Shown piece by piece: positions 1-8,993 of a DNA stretch of 64,000 bases. Source of the stretch: G963664115 sp965263045 (lineage in GTDB: Bacteria > Acidobacteriota > Terriglobia > 20CM-2-55-15). Made by a program: the position numbers and the translations under genes. The stretch lies in the NCBI GenBank assembly GCA_965263045.1, contig CBDHGK010000041.1:1922001-1986000 (forward strand). The letters run 5' to 3'. Numbering within the stretch: the first letter of the stretch is position 1; each line of letters starts with the position of its first letter. The notes beneath the pieces were generated by a model. That model saw only the letters and a program-made list of their open reading frames with translations. It made no database searches and was not told the origin of the DNA.

Positions 1-70
1 GCGATCAGACACACCTCGGCTCGGACTGGGTAAGCGAATCGATTTCAGGGACGAAGCCGCAGCGTCGGTG

Positions 71-1486
71 TCAGCATCGCAGTGGCATTGTTTGTAGGTT
101 GCGGACAACGGCGGCATAGACCTCGGCGTAAGGACAGGCTTCAGCCATCGACACCCAGACGTTTCGGACCGTGAACCGGATGCGGGCACCGATCTTGAGC
201 AGCTTCAGCCGGATCGTGCCGCATTGAGCGCGCGCCAGTTCGGTGCCCTGGAGCCCGAGTCGACGCAGGGCCTGCATGATCATGTAGGCGGCCGAAGACA
301 GATACAGTCGGAGTTGATTGGCGCGCATGGTGGCCGCGCTGGTGCGGTCGGCAAACAGATCCAGTTGTTGCTCTTTGATCCGGTTCTCCATGTCGCCGCG
401 CGCACAGTAGAGATCTTCATATAGCGCACGGGCCTCCCAACGTTGCGGTGTGAGGGAGGTGACGATGAATCGGGGATTGGCGCCCTTGGCCAGAACCTCG
501 GCCTTGCCCACGACGCGCCGTTGCTGGCTCCAACTGTCTCGTGTGCGATAGCGGAAGTCCTTAAATATCCGTGCCGATTTACCGGTGGATTCAAACTCCG
601 ATTTCGCCTGAGCCATGGATTCAGCGATGACCTCCTGGAGTCGCTCGTTCTTGGCCAATCCCACCACGTAATCCACCTGGTGGGATTCACACCAGGTCAA
701 TAAATCATCTCTGCAAAAACCCGAGTCGCCACGGACGATGATCGACACATCCGGCCAGCTCTTCCGGATCTGTCCGATGATGCGGGTCAGCTCCTCAACC
801 GATCCGGCCGCGCCATCGATGTTGGAGCGTCGCAATCGGGCGCACAGCAGATGCTCACCCGAGAAGATATACAACGGCAAATAACAGTAGTTGCCGTAAT
901 AGCCATGAAAGAATCGTCCCTCCTGTTGCCCGTGGATCGGATCGTCGGTGGCATCGAGGTCCAGAATGATTTCTTCAGGCGCCGATTCATAGGCTGCGAT
1001 GAATGCATCGACCATCCAGCGGTCAATCTGGTCGGCATCCATCGCAATTTTCTTGTATCGTTCCTCCGCCCCCACTTCGGCACCGGTCAACTCCAGCCGA
1101 TTCAGCGTGCACTTGCCCGCCAGCGCCTTTCCCCGGTCGCTGGCTTGCCGCCGGTTGCCTCCCAGCGGATCGGCCTTATCGATGGCCACGGCGAGCATCG
1201 GATCGGTGCGTAGTTGGTCGTGATCGTTCAGGTCTTCATATCCCAGACACAGGCCATACACCCGTTGCCCAATCAATTCCTTCACCGTGTGCTCGATCAA
1301 TCGCGGGTCCCGATGATCGGCGAAACATTCGGCAAGTCCCCCGACCAGTCCGGTTCGTTTTTCGACTTCCCTCAACAGCAGGACACCCGCGTCGGATGTG
1401 ATCTTCCCTCCGTCGAATCGAGCCTTCACTTTTCGTTGATTAAGTCCGTGAAATTCGAACGTCGTTTGGTTACACTCTGTCGTCAT
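71..1486 (-). CDS. IS1380-family transposase
   Basis: This is a DDE transposase of 471 residues, the usual full length for IS1380 transposases. The N-terminal block GGKITSDAGVLLLRE (residues 26-40) is characteristic of the family. Acidic residues of the RNase H-like core appear in LDLDATDDP (175-183) and RGDSGF (252-257), and a late Glu lies in GDMENRIKEQ near residue 370. The frame is uninterrupted, so the enzyme is probably active. The element runs toward the left window edge; I could not find a left terminal repeat in bases 1-70, so that end may lie outside. Upstream of the start is an inverted repeat (1490-1551). The role (transposition) is family knowledge; activity is inferred from intactness. 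Confidence 0.93.
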   Translation of the reverse strand: MTTECNQTTFEFHGLNQRKVKARFDGGKITSDAGVLLLREVEKRTGLVGGLAECFADHRDPRLIEHTVKELIGQRVYGLCLGYEDLNDHDQLRTDPMLAVAIDKADPLGGNRRQASDRGKALAGKCTLNRLELTGAEVGAEERYKKIAMDADQIDRWMVDAFIAAYESAPEEIILDLDATDDPIHGQQEGRFFHGYYGNYCYLPLYIFSGEHLLCARLRRSNIDGAAGSVEELTRIIGQIRKSWPDVSIIVRGDSGFCRDDLLTWCESHQVDYVVGLAKNERLQEVIAESMAQAKSEFESTGKSARIFKDFRYRTRDSWSQQRRVVGKAEVLAKGANPRFIVTSLTPQRWEARALYEDLYCARGDMENRIKEQQLDLFADRTSAATMRANQLRLYLSSAAYMIMQALRRLGLQGTELARAQCGTIRLKLLKIGARIRFTVRNVWVSMAEACPYAEVYAAVVRNLQTMPLRC

Positions 1487-1489
1487 AAG

Positions 1490-1551
1490 GGCCGCCTTTG
1501 TTTGGTTGCTAAAACGTCTTCGACAAACGCTTTATGCCAAACAGGGCGGCC
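1490..1551. repeat. Imperfect inverted repeat upstream of the IS1380 transposase
   Basis: Positions 1490-1505 (GGCCGCCTTTGTTTGG) pair with 1537-1551 (CCAAACAGGGCGGCC) with one mismatch and a one-base gap. It may belong to the right end of the IS, or it may form an mRNA hairpin that limits transposase expression from outside promoters. Confidence 0.6.
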
Positions 1552-1580
1552 TTTTCTGGTCCATCTGGTGATTTATGCGG

Positions 1581-1880
1581 GCTAACCCGGTCGAGCGGGC
1601 CATCCAACCGCCCATACGGCGTTGTGCTGGCTCGGGTGCCTCAACGTATCTGTCGATACGCCTCGGTCACCCTCGCGGCGCACGCCTTGTATGGCCGGCG
1701 TCTGGACCGCTCTCTGTGGGGCTCATCCGGTCGAGCGGGCCATCCAACCGCCCATACGGCGTTGTGCTGGCTCGGGTGCCTCAACGTATCTATCGATACG
1801 CCTCGGTCACCCTCGCGGCGCACGCCTTGTATGGCCGGCGTCTGGACCGCTCTCTGTGGGGCTGGATTGGTCGAGCGGGG
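1581..1880. repeat. 140-bp tandem duplication plus partial third copy
   Basis: Unit 1 is 1581-1720, unit 2 is 1721-1860, and 1861-1880 begins a third unit. The period is exactly 140 bp. The body of the two full units differs by a single base (G at 1652, A at 1792); they also differ over a few bases just before TCGAGCGGG. Each unit holds the small palindrome CGTATC-n4-GATACG. Long open frames across this stretch arise from the repeat and are not genes. It lies between the IS1380 element and the lemA stop codon. Confidence 0.9.
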
Positions 1881-1883
1881 TTG

Positions 1884-2450
1884 TTAGAAGTTTACCGCGG
1901 GTGCAGTTTCGGCGGCGTTGATGGCGTTGAAGAAGTCGCGCTGATCAAAGCCCGTCATTCCGGCGATGATGCTGGCGGGGAATTGCCGCACCGCGGTGTT
2001 GTAGGTCTGGATCGATTCGTTGTAGCGGCGGCGTTCGACGGCGATCCGGTTTTCGGTGCCGGCGAGTTCATCCTGTAGAGCGAGGAAGTTCTGATTCGAT
2101 CGGAGTTCGGGGTAGTTTTCCATGACAACCATGAGACGACCGAGCGCGCCTTCAAGCTGTCCGGCGACGGCCTGGCGCTCGCCGGCTGTACCGGCTTCGC
2201 CCCACTGGCTGCGCAGCCGGGTAACCTCGGTATACACCTCTCGCTCCTGATCGGCAAAACCCTGGACCGTGTTCACCAGATTGGGTATCAGGTCGTACCG
2301 TCTCTGAAGGACCGTGTCGACTTGTGCCCAGGAACTTTCCGCCTGCTGATCCAAGCCCACCAGTCGATTGTAGGTCCCGACGTAGCTCCCGCCAACGATC
2401 AATACAGCGAGCACCAGAGCACCGATAATGATCCAGCCTTTTGTGGACAT
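1884..2450 (-). CDS. lemA: LemA family protein
   Basis: The protein has 188 residues, a typical LemA length. An N-terminal membrane helix (about residues 7-28) is followed by the all-helical LemA domain with the family signature YNRLVGLDQQAESSWAQV and RRYDLIPNLV near residues 50-60. LemA proteins are membrane-anchored with an extracytoplasmic helical bundle; their molecular role is poorly defined. It is the last gene of a minus-strand run: TPM protein, nucleotidyltransferase, LemA. LemA with TPM is a common pairing, which supports co-function at the envelope. An AGGAGGT-type site precedes the ATG. Confidence 0.93.
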   Translation of the reverse strand: MSTKGWIIIGALVLAVLIVGGSYVGTYNRLVGLDQQAESSWAQVDTVLQRRYDLIPNLVNTVQGFADQEREVYTEVTRLRSQWGEAGTAGERQAVAGQLEGALGRLMVVMENYPELRSNQNFLALQDELAGTENRIAVERRRYNESIQTYNTAVRQFPASIIAGMTGFDQRDFFNAINAAETAPAVNF

Positions 2451-2510
2451 GTTACCTCCTGTACGAAAAAGCGGCGATGCCGATACTCATCTAGAATAAC
2501 GCATAGCGAC

Positions 2511-3218
2511 TCATGGATGCACATGGGCGTCGACGCTGTCGACCACGGATTCTACGGTTCGCAGGTATCGGTCGAACAGTTCCAGCGCCTCGACGTTTTT
2601 CGCAGCCTGGCGGCCCTCCTTCAGCGTCTCGATCACCAGGAATACGTCCTCGTCAAACCGGATGTGTTGGCCCAGTGCTTTCAGTGCGTCTATCTTCCGG
2701 GGGGGGATCTCGTCCTGGTACAGCCGGAGCGCCGCCCGAAACAAAACGAGGACGGTCGAAAGCGATTCGACCATCATGTCGAGCACCCGCCGGGGTTTTC
2801 CTTCCGTCAGCAAAAAGCCTTCTCTAAGACGGATCAGGCTCGACTTCATTTCGTGTTCGAGAATGAGGCGGAGGTTCTCCGGATTGATATCGATCTGGTC
2901 GAGGACATTTTCACCGTAGAGCACCTGGTGAGATTCCTTGATGTCCATGAGTTCTATCGGAAAAACATCGGCCGACTTTTGTAGACGTTCGAGGGTGAAA
3001 AACAGAGGCGGGGGATTTCCCGATTTGCGCCATGCGAGCGACGTCTTCGACAATGCTGTCAATTCGCGTGTGCCAAGAGCATTGGCGACGACAAGAATAT
3101 TGTAGTCGGAACGCTTGCCCGTATGATCGCCCGCCGCAGCAGATCCGTATAAAATGACGGAGCGAATTCCCGTTCCCAGGGATTGCTGCAGCTTTTGTGC
3201 CAGCTCTTCAGGTTTCAA
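2511..3218 (-). CDS. Nucleotidyltransferase-fold protein between TPM and LemA genes
   Basis: I choose a TTG start at 3218 because GGGGGAAAG lies just upstream and the longer frame reads back into the TPM gene; this gives 235 residues. Near residues 20-45 is the pattern SVILYGSAAAGD...SDYNILVV, the GS-x(n)-D-x-D motif of the polymerase-beta-like nucleotidyltransferase fold (PF01909). The second acidic position of the usual D-x-D is Asn (SDYN), so catalysis through the normal metal pair is doubtful. The rest is helical with no recognised domain. It starts 34 bases after the TPM stop and ends 60 bases before lemA, implying one transcript. The substrate is unknown. Confidence 0.75.
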   Translation of the reverse strand: MKPEELAQKLQQSLGTGIRSVILYGSAAAGDHTGKRSDYNILVVANALGTRELTALSKTSLAWRKSGNPPPLFFTLERLQKSADVFPIELMDIKESHQVLYGENVLDQIDINPENLRLILEHEMKSSLIRLREGFLLTEGKPRRVLDMMVESLSTVLVLFRAALRLYQDEIPPRKIDALKALGQHIRFDEDVFLVIETLKEGRQAAKNVEALELFDRYLRTVESVVDSVDAHVHP

Positions 3219-3252
3219 GACTTTCCCCCAACTTGATAGACGCCCGATACGA

Positions 3253-4023
3253 TCACCATGAGCGTCCCGCGCCACCGCCTCCCGACATTCCACCGCCGAA
3301 CCCTCCGAAACCGCCGCCGCCACCGCGTCCGAAACCGCCACCGCCTCCACCCATGCGACCGCTCGAAAGCAGCATCAGGGCGAGCCAGGGATGCCGGATG
3401 ATGACCGGCACCAGAAGCAGCAGTCCGAGGAATCGCAGCAAGCCCCCCAGGGGGCTCCTTGTCTGGGCGACCGGGGCGGAGACCGCGATTGTTCCAGTCA
3501 GCTCCACACCAGCATTACCCGCGATGAGCAGTGCCAGCGTATGGACTCCAGCCGCGAGTCCGGCGCCGTATTGAGCCTGCCTGAAAGCCGGCAGAACGGC
3601 TTCGTCGAGGATGCGGCCCGCTATCCCGTCGGGAATGATGGGTTCCAGCCCGTAGCCGACTTCGATCCACACCTGTCGGTCTTCGATGGCAGCCAGCAGC
3701 AGCGCACCGTTGTCTTCGCCGACTTGTCCGATTCCCCAGCGTTCGAAGAGGCGATTGGAAAAATCCGAGATCTCGCCACCTTCGAGCGAGGCCAGCGTAA
3801 CGACGGCCACCTGTGCTCCCGTTTTTTGTTCCAGCTCGCGGAGCAGGACTTCGAGTGAGTTTGCCTCAGGTCCGATGACGCCGGCAAAATCGTTGACCAG
3901 GCCCCGGAAGGCGAGTCCTTCCAGGAGCGCGTCCGACTGGAACGCAACGGCTGGCGAAGCCAGAAGAACGGTCGGCGAAGCCACAAGCAGGAAGAGGACC
4001 AGCAGGATCGAAATGCGGCGCAT
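3253..4023 (-). CDS. TPM domain (YgcG-type) secreted/membrane protein
   Basis: The protein has 256 residues. A signal peptide (about residues 1-27) is followed by a TPM-phosphatase-fold domain (about 40-165, with LVNDFAGVIG and DNGALLLAAIEDRQVWIEVG), then a hydrophobic helix (about 195-222) and a Gly/Phe-rich tail (228-256). TPM proteins sit outside the cytoplasmic membrane; some have acid phosphatase activity and some aid photosystem or protein repair, so the substrate here is unknown. It is the first gene of the TPM-nucleotidyltransferase-LemA run. The glycine tail is common in this family. Confidence 0.9.
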   Translation of the reverse strand: MRRISILLVLFLLVASPTVLLASPAVAFQSDALLEGLAFRGLVNDFAGVIGPEANSLEVLLRELEQKTGAQVAVVTLASLEGGEISDFSNRLFERWGIGQVGEDNGALLLAAIEDRQVWIEVGYGLEPIIPDGIAGRILDEAVLPAFRQAQYGAGLAAGVHTLALLIAGNAGVELTGTIAVSAPVAQTRSPLGGLLRFLGLLLLVPVIIRHPWLALMLLSSGRMGGGGGGFGRGGGGGFGGFGGGMSGGGGAGRSW

Positions 4024-4292
4024 GAGATTACATTGTAGCAGTCCTTAAGAGTGGTGGCTGCGATGCCCGGCGAGGTCAGGGGAGGCCAGGTGACGCCGGA
4101 GCATGGATCCGTTGTTTGATCGGTGGTCGCCAATATTCATGGCCAAGACTTCCCGAACCGAATCGGATCTCCTTGATCGGTGGAGCGACTCCCCGTCCAA
4201 TCCGGAGTGGCGTTTCAAAGCAGTACACGGGCAGAATGGGACGAATGTTGCGGATGATTCGAGTACGATGGTCTTTCAACAGGAGGACGCGC

Positions 4293-4574
4293 ATGAAGGC
4301 AGTCTGGAACGATTCGGTCATAGCGGAAAGTGAGGAAACGATCATGGTCGAGGGTAACCACTATTTTCCACCGGACGCGATCCGGCGGGAATACTTTCAG
4401 GACAACCCCACCCATACAACGTGCCCCTGGAAAGGTCAGGCCAACTACTATGATATCGTCGTCAACGGGGATGCCAACCCGGCGGCAGCCTGGTACTATC
4501 CCGAGACATTGGAGGCTGCGAACAACATTCGTAACTACGTGGCATTCTGGAAGGGAGTCGAAGTCACTCCATAG
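4293..4574 (+). CDS. DUF427 domain protein
   Basis: The start ATG at 4293 is set by the Shine-Dalgarno AGGAGG at 4281-4286; the upstream in-frame ATG at 4116 has none and would add an unrelated extension. The 93-residue product matches the whole DUF427 domain: MKAVWNDSVIAES at the N-terminus, the core GNHYFPPDAI, then THTTCPWKGQANYYDI, and AAWYYPETLEAA near the end. DUF427 is a small beta-rich cytoplasmic domain of unknown biochemical role. It stands alone here, about 270 bases from the divergent TPM gene. Confidence 0.93.
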   Translation: MKAVWNDSVIAESEETIMVEGNHYFPPDAIRREYFQDNPTHTTCPWKGQANYYDIVVNGDANPAAAWYYPETLEAANNIRNYVAFWKGVEVTP

Positions 4575-4631
4575 CAACAAAAGACTCTGGGGATTCAACC
4601 CGAGCGCGATAATTTCGGATCCCGATTGCAG

Positions 4632-4650
4632 GTGCGCTCCATGAGCGCAC
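4632..4650 (+). terminator. Short hairpin downstream of the DUF427 gene
   Basis: GTGCGCT (4632-4638) and AGCGCAC (4644-4650) form a perfect 7-bp stem with a 5-base loop. No T-run follows, so it is only a weak terminator candidate. Confidence 0.25.
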
Positions 4651-4800
4651 AGAACTGAAGTTCATCAAATTGCGTGCGGTCGCAGACCACGCCGGCGGTT
4701 CGACGGTCCGAGCGTTGGCCAAGGTCAGTAAACCCATCATCTGTGGTCCCGGAAATCTTCGTGTCCTGCAATGAGACATCGGGATCGTGGAGGGAACATA

Positions 4801-5880
4801 ATGCGATTCACACGCGACAATCTGGCGCAAAACTTGACGAATCGGCCGGGGAAATCAGCCATGAGACGCTATTTGCTTTCTATGTTCTGCAGCCTTTCTA
4901 TACTCGCCTCCTGGATCGCACAGGAGGCGCGGGGGCAGGAGGCGACCGCTTTGGCCCACGTAGACGCAGCCAGAGCCGCCGCGTCCGAACCGGGGCTCTA
5001 TGACTACACCCTTACGTTCGATCTGCTCTGTACCGAGAGGGAGCCACGTGAACCGGAGCCACCGAGGCCTGCCGATACTACGATCCGCGCGGCACCGGAG
5101 CGCTCCGAATGGTATGTCGAGCCGGTGAAAGTCTTTGACAACGTGTTCAATGTCGGGACCGGCTTCTATGTTTGGGCCATCACGACATCGGACGGAATCA
5201 TTCTGCTAAATTCGGGCAGGGATTACGCCGCTGAAACCGTCGTCGAAGGACTCGAAAGAGTGGGTCTCGATCCGGCGAACGTCAAATGCGTCATCATCCA
5301 CACCCCGGATATCCGGCACTATGGCGCGGCCAAACTATTTCAGGACCGCTATCGATCGCGGATCATGTTGTCCGAAGCGGATTGGAACGTCATCGAGGCG
5401 ACACCGGAGGTCCCCGAGAGGCTGAAGCCCAGGAAAGACATCGTCGTGACCGATGGCCAGACCCTGACGTTGGGTGACACGACGCTGACCCTCTATGTCA
5501 CGCCGGGCAACAGTCCGGGCACGCTTTCCACGCTGGTTCCTCTCCGTGACGGGAGCCGGCGGCATGTCGGTCTCCTGATCGGAGGCCGGGACTGGGACGC
5601 CGTGGAGCAGGGAGTCGTGTATTTCTCGAGTGAAGAAGTTGCCATGACTACCTACAAGGCTTCAGCCAGTCGTTTGCGGGACATTGCAGCCCGGGCCGGC
5701 GCGGATGTCTTTCTGTCGGTCCGTTCGCTGTACGATCGAGAAGCCGACAAGGCCCGCGTATTGATGGAGCGCAGACCCGGGGACCCGCATCCTTATGTAA
5801 ACGGGAGCGCTATTGACCGCTATCTGACGGTGACGAGCGAATGTATGGATGCCCAGTTGGCGTGGAGGGCGATACCGTAG
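4801..5880 (+). CDS. Exported metallo-beta-lactamase-fold protein with degenerate zinc site
   Basis: I set the start at ATG 4801 because GGAGGG precedes it; the in-frame ATG at 4861 also gives a good signal peptide (LLSMFCSLSILASWIA, then a cleavage-like QEARGQ). The remaining protein follows the class B3-like fold: YVWAITTSDGIILLNSG, CVIIHTPDIRHYGAAKLF, TPGNSPGTLS and LLIGGRDW. In active members these stretches read H-x-H-x-D-H-x-G and TPGHTPG; here the first and second zinc His are lost (HTPDIRH) and the TPGH His is Asn. It therefore probably does not hydrolyse beta-lactams. It may bind ligand or metal differently, or be a decaying paralogue. Compare the intact relative at 27664-28509. Confidence 0.8.
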   Translation: MRFTRDNLAQNLTNRPGKSAMRRYLLSMFCSLSILASWIAQEARGQEATALAHVDAARAAASEPGLYDYTLTFDLLCTEREPREPEPPRPADTTIRAAPERSEWYVEPVKVFDNVFNVGTGFYVWAITTSDGIILLNSGRDYAAETVVEGLERVGLDPANVKCVIIHTPDIRHYGAAKLFQDRYRSRIMLSEADWNVIEATPEVPERLKPRKDIVVTDGQTLTLGDTTLTLYVTPGNSPGTLSTLVPLRDGSRRHVGLLIGGRDWDAVEQGVVYFSSEEVAMTTYKASASRLRDIAARAGADVFLSVRSLYDREADKARVLMERRPGDPHPYVNGSAIDRYLTVTSECMDAQLAWRAIP

Positions 5881-5949
5881 CACGGCATGCGAGTCGCGTG
5901 CGGGTGCAATACGAAACGTTTCAGATCCGTAGAGCCACAGGAGGACGAC

Positions 5950-6777
5950 ATGCCTGACAGCGCATGGGAAGAATTGGACGGCGGCACGCAGGACGCCTGG
6001 GAAGACCAGTTCCAGGATCCCGACACGGATTTCAGCCAGCCGCACCGGCGGGACGAATCCAGGGAGACACTCGACGACGGGACCCTTATCGACACGACGG
6101 TCGACACATACGCCACTGTGAATGTTGAAGGACGCGAGTATGCGGCTAGCCTGGTCCACAAGTGCAACAAATGCAATGGCGGGCACGTCGATTCGCTCAG
6201 GGCCGTCGAAGGATTCACCGTGGACATTCCCTACACTCCGCTCCACGTGTCCGACAAGAAGTTCGGACAGGGCAACGGACATTTGTATTCCGAGGTGAAG
6301 ATTACGGGGCATCTGCTGCGCCGGGTCGAAACGCGCACGCGCCGAACGCCACAGGCCGCCCCGCAGGTGGAGATCGTCTGGGAACGCAAGGAACTCGACC
6401 ATGTGGAGCAGCGGGACCTGGTGGTACTGGAGGAATTCGGTTCGATCGTCGACTGCATTCTGGGAGTCGAGGAATCGTCGATCAGCTACGCCGTGCCTGA
6501 TACCGAGATGTTTGCACTGGCCCTGGCCCGTGTTCCGATTCTTGCCGATGACGTGAGCTGGACCGACCAGGGCCGTGTGATTCCTGACCTCGCCGAGGCC
6601 CTTGCGGGCATCGAGGGGCCCGTGTTCCGATTTGTGGGAGGGACCGGTGATGCCGAAATGTTTGTCGAACACCAGGTCGGCAAGCAGAGGGTCGAACTGG
6701 GGCGGGTGTCACTGGATGTTTCCCTCGACGGCCGGCATGTGGTCGCCAAAGTGTACACACCGGGAGAGCCCTGTTAA
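5950..6777 (+). CDS. Hypothetical acidic protein with a C-x2-C motif
   Basis: The start is ATG 5950, preceded by AGGAGG. The product is 275 residues, without signal peptide or membrane segments, and rich in Asp and Glu. A HKCNKCNGGH motif near residues 70-80 could bind a metal or act in redox chemistry. The C-terminal half is predicted to be beta-rich. I do not recognise a family. It begins about 70 bases after the degenerate metallo-beta-lactamase gene on the same strand and may be co-transcribed with it. The regular codon use and good ribosome-binding site argue for a real gene. Confidence 0.6.
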   Translation: MPDSAWEELDGGTQDAWEDQFQDPDTDFSQPHRRDESRETLDDGTLIDTTVDTYATVNVEGREYAASLVHKCNKCNGGHVDSLRAVEGFTVDIPYTPLHVSDKKFGQGNGHLYSEVKITGHLLRRVETRTRRTPQAAPQVEIVWERKELDHVEQRDLVVLEEFGSIVDCILGVEESSISYAVPDTEMFALALARVPILADDVSWTDQGRVIPDLAEALAGIEGPVFRFVGGTGDAEMFVEHQVGKQRVELGRVSLDVSLDGRHVVAKVYTPGEPC

Positions 6778-7298
6778 TGCGACTCGCCGAGCGCAACGTG
6801 CGGGCATGTTGCCTGGTTGGTGGCCTGCCCCCCGGGGATTTGTGAGCGTGATGCACGATATCCCGCTGAGCATGCCTTTGCCGAGACGACGCGTACCCGG
6901 AATAATCGGTCCAACCGTTCTGACTCAGAATTCAGAGACTCTCCAAATGACCAGCCCTTACTGAGTGCGACATTCTGAATCCAGACATTGCGGCCTGGGA
7001 AAACGTCTGCACCGTAAATGACGGCCCAGTCGCGGAGGATCACCTACGGCGAAACGTCTTCCCGGATACCCGCGATTCGCCGTTCGGGGGACGGCTTTGC
7101 GCTGGTGTGGAACGCGGTTCAATTGCGCGAGAATGGACCAGTGCATGATGCCGCCGGTAAGGGCTCGGAGATAATGTTCGGGCTCGTGCGGTGATTGAAG
7201 GGGCCCTGCGCGAGGGCAGGTGATGCCTGAGAATGGATCGGAAAAAACAGACACTGCGCCGATCGAGGGGACCACTGAATGTCAACCGGAAGGCGGGT
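6778..7298. other. Intergenic stretch, no gene seen
   Basis: Several short frames exist on both strands but none has a convincing start, composition or resemblance to a family. No repeat or RNA gene was recognised. Confidence 0.5.
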
Positions 7299-7562
7299 TC
7301 ACTCAATACAGATCTTGCAGGGTCGATATCCGGCGCCGAGGGCTTCGCCCAGGTCTCTGAATACGCGCGTCAGTTTTTTCGAATCGTAATATCTGCAGCC
7401 CGTCTGGTGCAGGGTCTTCGACCTGTGGCTCCCACGGTAGGGTCCGGGTCCCGGTTCTTCGGCCTTTTTTCTACCGGCTGATTTGTGAAGCAATACGCCG
7501 GCTCCCGCAGCACCCGCCGCGGTCGCGACCAAACCGATCACAAGTTTCTTGGTCTTTCCCAT
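7299..7562 (-). CDS. Small membrane-anchored protein with Ada-like Cys motif
   Basis: The 87-residue protein begins MGKTKKLVIGLV with a hydrophobic N-terminal helix (about 7-25), then a basic linker. The C-terminal segment TGCRYYDSKKL...GYRPCKICI carries C-R-Y and P-C-x-x-C positions. This pattern resembles the small zinc module at the N-terminus of Ada and at the C-terminus of some secreted nucleases (GYxPCKxC). I infer a zinc-binding domain tethered to the membrane; its partner is unknown. It has no close neighbours. Confidence 0.7.
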   Translation of the reverse strand: MGKTKKLVIGLVATAAGAAGAGVLLHKSAGRKKAEEPGPGPYRGSHRSKTLHQTGCRYYDSKKLTRVFRDLGEALGAGYRPCKICIE

Positions 7563-7908
7563 AGTGGGCTGATGTTATAGGAGGGGAGGAGAAGATCAAA
7601 GGGAAGGGCGGTTCCTGCACGCTGGGAGGGAGTTCGGAAGGCGCGGGCTGTGCGGGTAACGGAGCTGAATCGCTTGCTATGACTGGAGCGGATCATCGGC
7701 CGGTCCTGACGCGTCGACTCCGAAAGCCGCAAGATCGGACGGTAGCCGATGTGGCGCCATAGTGTCACAAATTATATCGTTGTGTGATATGACATGACGG
7801 CCTTTTCTATCTGAATTGGAGGGCGATGGTGATCCACAATAATCACCCCTATTGACAGTGTGGCCGCATCGTGTCTCCATTCCACGTCGATAGATCATAA
7901 TCATCTCA
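7563..7908. other. Intergenic stretch upstream of the TauE gene
   Basis: AT-rich patches near 7760-7790 and 7840-7860 may hold the promoter of the downstream transporter, but no clear -35/-10 pair could be assigned. No gene was seen. Confidence 0.4.
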
Positions 7909-8640
7909 ATGTTTTCATTTCCACTTGGCTTCTGGGAAGCCTTCACCGTGATCCTGATTGCCCTGGCCGCAGGCATGGTCCAGGCTGCGGCTGGATTCGG
8001 ACTCGCATTGATTGCAGCCCCGCTCCTGCTTCTGGTGCACGGACCATTTGTGCCCGGACCCATGATGGCTGGAGGCATGCTGCTGACGGTTCTGATCCTC
8101 ATCCGCGATCACTCGCACATCGATGTGTCCGGTCTGACGTTCGCCCTCGTCGGGCGAATCATTGGAACGGCCGGGGCCGCGGGATTTCTGCTGATCGCTA
8201 CCGAAACACTGTTCGATCTGACCTTTGCCGCCCTGGTCATGTTCGCAGTCGTCTTGAGTGTTGCCGGCATCCAGCCTCAGCCGAACAGGAAGAATGCCGT
8301 TATCGCGGGCACGTTGTCCGGTCTGATGGGAACGATTTCTTCGATTGGGGGACCACCGATCGCCCTTCTATACCAGAATGCCAGTGCGTCCCGCCTGCGT
8401 GGAACGCTGGCCGGTTTCTTTCTCGTCGGATCGACGGTTTCCCTCGCCGTTCTGGTATGGGTCGGCCGCTTTGGAACCGAGGAAGTGATGCTGTCCCTGT
8501 TGTTGTCTCCGCCGGTGGCGTTGGGGTTCTGGCTCGGAGAGCCGCTGCGGACCCGAATGTCGGAAGGGGCCATTCGCCCACTCGTACTCGGTCTCTCGTT
8601 CGTATCCGGTATGATCGTACTGCTGCGCGTGCTGCTGTAG
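7909..8640 (+). CDS. TauE/SafE family membrane exporter
   Basis: The protein has 243 residues, almost entirely hydrophobic, with about eight membrane helices. The N-terminal helix pair contains GMVQAAAGFGLALIAAPLL and the mid-protein repeat contains LSGLMGTISSIGGPPIALLY; these two Gly-rich half-repeats are the TauE/SafE signature (PF01925). Members export small organic anions such as sulfite or sulfoacetate, or act as permeases of unknown substrate. It is monocistronic, so the substrate cannot be inferred from its neighbours. Confidence 0.92.
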   Translation: MFSFPLGFWEAFTVILIALAAGMVQAAAGFGLALIAAPLLLLVHGPFVPGPMMAGGMLLTVLILIRDHSHIDVSGLTFALVGRIIGTAGAAGFLLIATETLFDLTFAALVMFAVVLSVAGIQPQPNRKNAVIAGTLSGLMGTISSIGGPPIALLYQNASASRLRGTLAGFFLVGSTVSLAVLVWVGRFGTEEVMLSLLLSPPVALGFWLGEPLRTRMSEGAIRPLVLGLSFVSGMIVLLRVLL

Positions 8641-8993
8641 TCGCCGCACTGAATTTCATGGGATGGGACTGTGGCGCAGTCTATGAAGCTGTGATTAATT
8701 CGGCCGCATATTGTCAGTACGGTTTATGACTGCACGCATCTGATGGATTGGGCGCTCAGCCATGGAAGGACCGGCCGAAGGACGCTGGGTCCCATGCTAT
8801 GGAATGCACGCCCTACAGAAGGATGCTGGACCCCGGGGAGGAGCTAAAGATGCCAAGAGCAGGGACGACGATACTGGATTCCGGCGACGAGTTTCCGAAG
8901 CTTGAGATCCAGCGCGTCGGCGGGGGTACACTCACCCTGCCCGATGAACTCGGCGGAAGCTTTGGTGTGGTTCTGTTTTATCGCGGCCACTGG

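Noticed and set aside
1534..2078. Several plus-strand open frames across the 140-bp repeat
   Set aside because: They arise from the repeat itself, repeat their own sequence, and run into the antisense of lemA.
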